Assembly: GCA_015487255.1 (NCBI GenBank)
Contig: WFQA01000126.1
Coordinates: 1 to 11,593, forward strand
Direction of reading: 5' to 3'
From: Paracoccaceae bacterium
GTDB taxonomy: Bacteria; Pseudomonadota; Alphaproteobacteria; Rhodobacterales; Rhodobacteraceae
DNA length: 11,593 nt
A program made the position numbers and the translations under genes. Of the stretch, positions 7,756-11,593 are shown piece by piece (the first letter of the stretch is position 1; each line of letters opens with the position of its first letter). The notes beneath the pieces are model-generated. The model saw only the letters and a program-made list of their open reading frames with translations, made no database searches and was not told the DNA's origin.

Positions 7756-8766
7756 TTAAACGTTAAACAGGCCGCGTTTGCCAAAGAGGGGGGAGATTTC
7801 GTTTTCGGGCAGGTCATGATAGGCGGCCACCCTTGTGACCTTGTCGCGCGAGCCAAAAACCAGCGGGGTGCGCCCGTGCAGCGCGCCTGGGGTCTGGTCG
7901 AGAATGCGGTCCTTGCCGTCGGTCGCCATGCCGCCGGCCTGCTCGACAATGAAGGCCACCGGCGCGGCCTCGTAAACCATGCGCAAACGGCCCATTTTAT
8001 AGCCCTCGCGGCTGTCTCCGGGGTAAAGGAAGATGCCGCCGCGCGAGATGATGCGGTGGGTTTCCGCGATCAGCGATGCCACCCAGCGCATGTTGAAATT
8101 GCGGCCATGCACGCCCTCGACCCCGGCGATCATATCGTCGATATAGGCGCGGACAGGCTTGGACCAGTGGCGGTAATTCGAGGCGTTGATTGCGTATTCA
8201 ATGGCGTCATTGGCAATGTTCACCCGCGGGTCCACCAGCATGAATTCCCCGTTTTGGTGATCCAGTATGAACATCGCCGTGCCGTCCCCCAGGGTCAACA
8301 TCAGCCCGGTTTGCGGGCCAAAAATAATGTAGCCCGCCGCAATCTGCTCATGGCCGGGGCGCAAAAAGCTTTCAGCGGGGCCGTCTGCCGCGTTGAAAAT
8401 TGAAAAAATCGTACCGATGGAAACATTGACATCGATATTGGATGAACCATCAAGCGGGTCAATCGCCAGCGCCAGATGGCCGGCCGGGTTCAGGGTGAGC
8501 ACCTCGTCCTGCTCTTCGGAGGCGTAAAATTTCACTTCGGTTTTGCGCAGCGCAGCCGCGAAGGCATCATCAGCCATCACATCGAGCGCCTTTTGCTGGT
8601 CACCACCAAGGTTTTCGCCCACGGCTCCGCCTAATTCGCCGCCAAGCGCACCGCGCGAAATGAGCGCGGACAACGCCTTGCCGGTCTGGGCCAGTGCCAG
8701 AATCACCTCGCTGAGGGCTTTTGGTTTGTCCGCCAAAAAGGCGTGAAGGGGGGTGTTCTTGGTCAT
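7756..8766 (-). CDS. cbbF: Class I fructose-1,6-bisphosphatase CbbF
   Basis: First gene of the cbb operon, a 336-residue class I FBPase that removes the C1 phosphate of fructose 1,6-bisphosphate; bacterial CbbF enzymes often also accept sedoheptulose 1,7-bisphosphate. Motifs are [18 protein letters not shown] (50-67), the metal-binding SEEQDE (83-88) and [16 protein letters not shown] (103-118), [11 protein letters not shown], and the C-terminal [19 protein letters not shown] with EQAGG. I start at the ATG at 8766 because GGGAAG lies 8 nt upstream. The ATG at 8772 would be only 2 nt from it, and the in-frame extension to 8865 runs through AT-rich promoter DNA. Length is normal for the family. 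The gene is divergent from cbbR, the expected arrangement for CbbR control. Confidence 0.95.
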   Translation of the reverse strand: MTKNTPLHAFLADKPKALSEVILALAQTGKALSALISRGALGGELGGAVGENLGGDQQKALDVMADDAFAAALRKTEVKFYASEEQDEVLTLNPAGHLALAIDPLDGSSNIDVNVSIGTIFSIFNAADGPAESFLRPGHEQIAAGYIIFGPQTGLMLTLGDGTAMFILDHQNGEFMLVDPRVNIANDAIEYAINASNYRHWSKPVRAYIDDMIAGVEGVHGRNFNMRWVASLIAETHRIISRGGIFLYPGDSREGYKMGRLRMVYEAAPVAFIVEQAGGMATDGKDRILDQTPGALHGRTPLVFGSRDKVTRVAAYHDLPENEISPLFGKRGLFNV

Positions 8767-8774
8767 CGCCATGG

Positions 8775-8780
8775 CTTCCC
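8775..8780 (-). promoter_or_regulatory. Shine-Dalgarno of cbbF, decides start
   Basis: GGGAAG on the minus strand, 8 nt before the ATG at 8766 and 2 nt before the ATG at 8772. The spacing supports 8766 as the true start and argues against the longer reading frame reaching 8865. Confidence 0.55.
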
Positions 8781-8798
8781 GATGGTTGCGAAAAGGTG

Positions 8799-8827
8799 AA
8801 TATGTGAGACATGGCAGAAATAGATAA
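8799..8827 (-). promoter_or_regulatory. Possible cbbF promoter, weak
   Basis: On the minus strand TTATCT (8827-8822), a 17-nt spacer and CATATT (8804-8799) resemble a poor sigma-70 promoter. A transcription start near 8792 would place the TTTTG-N7-CAAAA dyad around -67, which fits a LysR-type activator site. The -35 match is weak, as expected for an activator-dependent promoter. The assignment is inference. Confidence 0.22.
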
Positions 8828-8850
8828 AAAGAAAAATTGAAAAAAATCTT

Positions 8851-8867
8851 TTTTGCGTTAAACAAAA
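8851..8867. promoter_or_regulatory. Candidate CbbR operator (LysR-type dyad)
   Basis: A perfect inverted repeat, TTTTG at 8851-8855 and CAAAA at 8863-8867, separated by seven bases. It contains T-N11-A (T8853, A8865), the core pattern of LysR-family recognition sites. It lies two bases before the cbbR ATG and about 90 bp from the cbbF start, a position suited to both autoregulation and activation of cbbF. The surrounding 50 bp are about 82% A+T with repeated A-tracts, which suggests bent DNA. AT-rich DNA yields such repeats by chance more easily, so confidence is moderate. Confidence 0.42.
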
Positions 8868-8869
8868 CT

Positions 8870-9811
8870 ATGATTCATCAAAAAGCAATAACCCTGAAAC
8901 AGTTGCGCGCGCTGGCCGCGATTGTGGAGGCAGGCAACCTGACTGCCGCCGCCACGGCGCTGCGGGTCACGACCCCTGCGGTCTCGACCCAGCTGCGGGC
9001 GCTGGAGGCCAATTTTGGCGTGCGGATGCTGGAGCGCGGGCCGGATGGCAGGACCGCACCCACCCAGAGCGGCAAGGTGGTGCTGGCGACGATCCGCCAG
9101 ATCGAAAACTCGTTAAGCAACTGTTATGACAGTATCAATGCGTTGCAAACCGGCAAGGTCGGGCACCTGACACTGGGGGTTGTCAGCACCGCCAAATATT
9201 TTGCGCCGCATATTGTAATGGCGGCCCGCACCGGGATGCCGGAGCTGGAGATCAGCATGTTTGTCGGCAATCGCACGGCAATAATCGAGGCGCTGAAGAG
9301 TAAAAAAATCGACCTCGCCATCATGGGCCGCCCACCGCGCAACCCGCCGGTGGAGGCGGTTTTTCTGGGTGATAACCCGCATATTCTGGTAGCGCCGCCG
9401 GGGCATCCGCTGGCCATCAAGCGCGACATTTCGCCCAAAGAACTGCTGGCCGAGACCTTTTTATCCCGCGAGCGCGGCTCGGGCACCCGGATTTTGATGC
9501 AGCGATTCCTTGATCGGGTCGGGGAGGGGGTTGAGTATAAAACCGCCGAGTATAAAACCATGGTGATGGATTCAAACGAGTCGATCAAGCAATCGGCCAT
9601 GGCCGGGCTGGGGCTGGCGTTTATTTCCGGGCAGACGGTGAGTGCCGAGCTGGCAGCGGGACGGCTGGTAAAGATCGAGTTTGCTGGCCTGCCGATTGTG
9701 CGACACTGGTTTTTAATCCGCCGGGCGGGGCGTGATCTGCCCCCGGTGGCACGCAGTTTTGCAGATTTTCTGGTTGGGCTGGAGGGGCAGTATTTGCCGG
9801 ATCCTGCATAA
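8870..9811 (+). CDS. cbbR: LysR-type transcriptional regulator CbbR
   Basis: A 313-residue LysR-family regulator, transcribed divergently from cbbF and predicted to activate the cbb operon in response to metabolites such as RuBP. The N-terminal winged helix-turn-helix spans about residues 1-65, with [22 protein letters not shown] and [14 protein letters not shown] linker helix follows. The effector domain has the CbbR-type strings [20 protein letters not shown] and [20 protein letters not shown]. The ATG at 8870 gives the normal CbbR N-terminus; a TTG at 8837 would add a Lys-rich 11-residue tail encoded by promoter DNA. No clear SD precedes the ATG, consistent with low expression. Residues 222-231 contain a tandem [10 protein letters not shown] duplication that I do not recall from other CbbRs. 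Confidence 0.92.
   Translation: MIHQKAITLKQLRALAAIVEAGNLTAAATALRVTTPAVSTQLRALEANFGVRMLERGPDGRTAPTQSGKVVLATIRQIENSLSNCYDSINALQTGKVGHLTLGVVSTAKYFAPHIVMAARTGMPELEISMFVGNRTAIIEALKSKKIDLAIMGRPPRNPPVEAVFLGDNPHILVAPPGHPLAIKRDISPKELLAETFLSRERGSGTRILMQRFLDRVGEGVEYKTAEYKTMVMDSNESIKQSAMAGLGLAFISGQTVSAELAAGRLVKIEFAGLPIVRHWFLIRRAGRDLPPVARSFADFLVGLEGQYLPDPA
9533..9562 (+). repeat. In-frame 15-bp tandem duplication in cbbR
   Basis: Two adjacent 15-bp units, 9533-9547 and 9548-9562, share their first 12 bases (GAGTATAAAACC) and differ at the last three. They encode EYKTA then EYKTM at residues 222-231 of CbbR. The identity at DNA level suggests a fairly recent slippage duplication. It lies just before the conserved SNE effector-domain segment. 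Confidence 0.85.
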
Positions 9812-9822
9812 AACCGCCTCAA

Positions 9823-9847
9823 AACCGGCTATTGCGGGTTATATTTT
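9823..9847 (+). terminator. Possible weak terminator of cbbR
   Basis: AACC (9823-9826) pairs with GGTT (9837-9840) and GC with GC inside, with one G-G mismatch and a TATT loop, followed by ATATTTT. It starts 12 bases after the cbbR stop. The stem is short and interrupted, so termination efficiency is doubtful. Confidence 0.35.
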
Positions 9848-9861
9848 GCCATCTCCCTTGA

Positions 9862-9876
9862 ATTTTGCTCCAAAAT
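9862..9876. promoter_or_regulatory. Dyad ATTTTG-CTC-CAAAAT, possible operator
   Basis: A perfect 6-bp inverted repeat with a 3-bp centre, about 40 bp upstream of the small membrane protein gene. Its size and symmetry fit a protein-binding site. The half-site ATTTTG also appears at 9843-9848. No convincing -35/-10 pair was found next to it. Confidence 0.25.
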
Positions 9877-9917
9877 CGCCGAAATGCCATGCAAGTGACT
9901 CATAAAGGGGCTTTTTG

Positions 9918-10169
9918 ATGAAGCTGTTGACCAAAATCCTCGATCTGCTGCCGATGCACACATTGATCGTGTTTACAATTTTCATGGGGCTGACCCCCTA
10001 TATCCCGTTTTTTGTCGATTCGCCGCACCTGTTTAGCAAGCTGGGCATGCTTGGGCGGGGTGAATTGAGCCAGCCGCTCGATATTTTTGATCTGTTTATC
10101 CACAGCGCCCCGGCACTGTTGCTGCTGGCCAAGCTTTTGCGCAACCGGCATTTGAAAAGCGGCGTTTGA
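9918..10169 (+). CDS. Small two-helix inner-membrane protein, unknown function
   Basis: An 83-residue protein of unknown function. It has two predicted membrane segments, about residues 14-32 and 61-75, joined by a conserved-looking stretch: TPYIPFFVDSPHLFSKLGML (26-45), then a QPLDIFDLFIHSAP segment (52-65) and a basic C-terminus. I recall short proteins with the same layout (a P-H-x-x-x-K-L-x-M-L motif, then P-x-D-I-F-D and H-x-x-P) in proteobacteria, where they are sometimes labelled RND transporter; that label is not credible for so short a chain. The start ATG at 9918 has AAAGGGG 7 nt upstream; the preceding TTG lacks correct spacing. It lies between cbbR and yajC on the same strand, 95 nt before yajC. 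Confidence 0.75.
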   Translation: MKLLTKILDLLPMHTLIVFTIFMGLTPYIPFFVDSPHLFSKLGMLGRGELSQPLDIFDLFIHSAPALLLLAKLLRNRHLKSGV

Positions 10170-10178
10170 GTGCCGGTT
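10143..10178 (+). other. Inverted repeat across the end of the small membrane protein gene
   Basis: AACCGGCA (10143-10150) and TGCCGGTT (10171-10178) form a perfect 8-bp stem with a 20-nt loop that contains the stop codon. No T-run follows, so it is at most a Rho-assisted or stability element. Confidence 0.3.
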
Positions 10179-10182
10179 TGCC

Positions 10183-10211
10183 TTGCCATTCATCGCAACG
10201 GCGCTTAGGTT
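10183..10211 (+). promoter_or_regulatory. Possible sigma-70 promoter upstream of yajC
   Basis: TTGCCA (10183-10188), a 17-nt spacer and TAGGTT (10206-10211) resemble a housekeeping promoter of alphaproteobacteria. It would start yajC transcription about 45 bp upstream of its ATG. Confidence 0.35.
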
Positions 10212-10264
10212 TCCGCTTGTTGAATTTTCAGGCGGTAGGTCGCCAAGCCAAAAAGGGATAGAAT

Positions 10265-10594
10265 ATGTTTGTATCAGCAGCAAATGCGCAGGCAGTGGGT
10301 GGTGGCGGCGCGGTTGGCGGGCTTAGCGGGCTTTTGCCGATCATCCTGATTTTCGGGATCATGTATTTTTTGATGATCCGGCCACAGCAGAAAAAGATGA
10401 AAGAACACAAAGCCATGGTGGCCGCACTGCGACGCGGTGATCAGGTGGTGACCCAGGGCGGAATCATCGGCAAGGTCGCCAAGGTGAATGACGATAGCGG
10501 CGAGGTCGAGGTTGAAATCGCTGACGGGGTGAAGATTCGGGTGTTGCGCCATACCATTTCTGCGGTGATGAACAAAACCGAACCCAGCGAATAG
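10265..10594 (+). CDS. yajC: Sec translocon accessory subunit YajC
   Basis: A 109-residue single-span inner-membrane protein that associates with SecD and SecF and with the SecYEG translocon. A Gly-rich N-terminus precedes the membrane helix at about residues 22-39 (LLPIILIFGIMYFLMIRP). The YajC signature follows: RPQQKKMKEHKAMVAALRRG (39-58) and DQVVTQGGIIGKVAKV, then a cytoplasmic beta domain ending in DGVKIRVLRHTISAV. Length matches the family. The start ATG has AAAGGG about 8 nt upstream. secD follows 47 nt downstream but is separated by a strong terminator-like hairpin. Confidence 0.96.
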   Translation: MFVSAANAQAVGGGGAVGGLSGLLPIILIFGIMYFLMIRPQQKKMKEHKAMVAALRRGDQVVTQGGIIGKVAKVNDDSGEVEVEIADGVKIRVLRHTISAVMNKTEPSE

Positions 10595-10599
10595 TTTTG

Positions 10600-10627
10600 C
10601 GCGCCCGCTACCGGGCGCGTTATTTTT
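10600..10627 (+). terminator. Intrinsic terminator-like hairpin between yajC and secD
   Basis: CGCGCCCG (10600-10607) pairs perfectly with CGGGCGCG (10612-10619) around a CTAC loop, directly followed by TTATTTTT (10620-10627). It begins five bases after the yajC stop, and its tail ends one base before the secD SD (GAGGAAG, 10629-10635). It meets the usual criteria for a Rho-independent terminator. Confidence 0.75.
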
Positions 10628-10641
10628 CGAGGAAGCTCAAG

Positions 10642-11593
10642 ATGCTGCATTTTCCGCTGTGGAAAAAGACCCTGATCTGGCTCATCTGCATTGCCGGGCT
10701 GGTTCTGGCTGCGCCAAACCTGTTTTACGCCACGGTGGAGAAGCACAATGATGCGCTTGCCGCGCTGGAAAGCGGCCAGATGGAAACCCCGGAGCTGCTG
10801 GCGGCGCGGGATGCATGGCCGGGGTTTTTACCCAATGAACTGGTCAATCTCGGGCTTGATCTGCGCGGCGGGGCGCATGTGCTGGTTGAGGTCAATGTGG
10901 CCGATGTCTATCAGGACCGGCTGGATTCGATGTGGCCCGCCGTGCGCGATGCCTTGCGCGAAGCGCGGGATGTGATCGGCACCGTGCGGCGGCAAGATGG
11001 TGATACCAACGAATTACGGGTGCGTATCGGCAATGCCGAGGCGATGCCGCAAGCGCTGGAACTGGTCAACGGGCTGACCCGGCCGGTGGTCTCACTCACC
11101 GGCGCGGGCGCGCGGGATTTTGAGGTGGTTGCGGATGGGGACGAGATTGTCATCACCCTGTCGGAAGCCGAAAAGATATCCACCGATGACCGCACCATGC
11201 TGCAAAGCCTTGAAATCATCCGCCGCCGGGTGGATGAGGCGGGCACGCGCGAGCCAACCATCCAGCGCCAGGGCTCGGACCGGATATTGATTCAGGTGCC
11301 GGGCATTGGCTCGGCTGAAGAATTGCTTACTCTGATCGGGCGCACCGCCAAGCTGACCTTTAATGAGGTGGTCGGGCAGGTGGCCAGCCCGGATGCACCG
11401 CCGGGGCTGGGCAATATCATTGTGCCCTCGGTGAACGAGGGCGAGGGTTATTATATCATCAAACGCGCGCCGGTGGTTGGCGGCGATATGCTGGTTGATG
11501 CCCAGACCGAATTTGACCAAAACGGCAGCCCGGCAGTTGGCTTTCGTTTCAACCCCACGGGTGCGCGGCTGTTTGGTGCGCATACCAGTGCCA
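10642..11593 (+). CDS. secD: Protein translocase subunit SecD, 5' part (runs off the window)
   Basis: The first 317 codons of SecD, with no stop before the window edge. SecD with SecF uses the proton motive force to help pull exported proteins through SecYEG. Seen here are the first membrane helix (about residues 9-29), the D1 motif LGLDLRGGAHVLVEV (70-84) and much of the periplasmic P1 domain, including IIRRRVDEAGTREPTIQRQG (about 193-212), which is highly typical. It then reads ILIQVPGI, TAKLTFNEV and GFRFNPTGARLFG. The start ATG at 10642 has the strong SD GAGGAAG 6 nt upstream. secF would be expected downstream. The terminator-like hairpin just before the SD suggests secD is not simply co-expressed with yajC. 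Confidence 0.96.
   Translation, partial: MLHFPLWKKTLIWLICIAGLVLAAPNLFYATVEKHNDALAALESGQMETPELLAARDAWPGFLPNELVNLGLDLRGGAHVLVEVNVADVYQDRLDSMWPAVRDALREARDVIGTVRRQDGDTNELRVRIGNAEAMPQALELVNGLTRPVVSLTGAGARDFEVVADGDEIVITLSEAEKISTDDRTMLQSLEIIRRRVDEAGTREPTIQRQGSDRILIQVPGIGSAEELLTLIGRTAKLTFNEVVGQVASPDAPPGLGNIIVPSVNEGEGYYIIKRAPVVGGDMLVDAQTEFDQNGSPAVGFRFNPTGARLFGAHTSA

Noticed and set aside
6044..7759. A 571-codon open frame on the plus strand opposite cbbT and cbbP
   Set aside because: It is antisense to two enzymes with complete motifs, its translation is His/Arg/Gly-rich with no recognisable domain, and such frames are common opposite GC-rich genes.
8767..8865. N-terminal extension of cbbF to an ATG at 8865
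   Set aside because: It would translate the AT-rich control region into a Phe-rich tail not found in FBPases, and the SD at 8775-8780 points to 8766.
8837..8869. TTG start for cbbR
   Set aside because: It adds 11 Lys/Phe-rich residues before the normal LysR start and has no better SD than the ATG at 8870.

Overview
The window is about 60% GC by eye and is read here as chromosomal DNA of an alphaproteobacterium, most likely Rhodobacterales-like. The reasons are the cbb gene order and the closeness of its Calvin-cycle enzymes to Rhodobacter-type Cbb proteins. This is recognition from memory, not a database search. No mobile element, CRISPR array, tRNA or rRNA gene was seen.

Positions 747-8766 (minus strand) hold a compact eight-gene Calvin-Benson-Bassham operon, transcribed cbbF-cbbP-cbbT-cbbG(gap)-cbbA-cbbE-cbbZ-cbbY. 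Most junctions are 1-13 nt or overlap, with Shine-Dalgarno sequences lying on the previous stop codon, so translation is probably coupled. Only the gaps on either side of cbbA exceed 50 nt, and each contains a GC-rich stem-loop. A divergent LysR-type regulator, cbbR (8870-9811, plus), shares a short, very AT-rich control region with cbbF. A TTTTG-N7-CAAAA dyad there is a candidate CbbR operator.

The scaffold matches the Rhodobacter form II layout (F-P-T-G-A-M-E-Z-Y), but RuBisCO is absent. Only 55 nt separate cbbA from cbbE, where cbbM (or cbbLS) would be expected. The operon still encodes phosphoribulokinase, which makes the RuBisCO substrate. It also encodes phosphoglycolate phosphatase (CbbZ) and a CbbY-type phosphatase, which deal with RuBisCO by-products. 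RuBisCO must therefore be elsewhere in the genome or lost. This is the main point of interest.

Left edge: a DUF3047 protein gene (37-750, plus) converges on cbbY, and the two stop codons share the palindrome CTAG. Right edge, downstream of cbbR and on the plus strand: a small two-helix membrane protein gene (9918-10169), yajC (10265-10594) and the 5' part of secD (10642 to the window end). The last two encode Sec translocon accessory subunits. A strong hairpin with a T-rich tail separates yajC from secD. I found no clearly new system; the notable points are RuBisCO missing from the operon, the intercistronic hairpins, a five-residue tandem duplication in CbbR, and the yajC-secD terminator.
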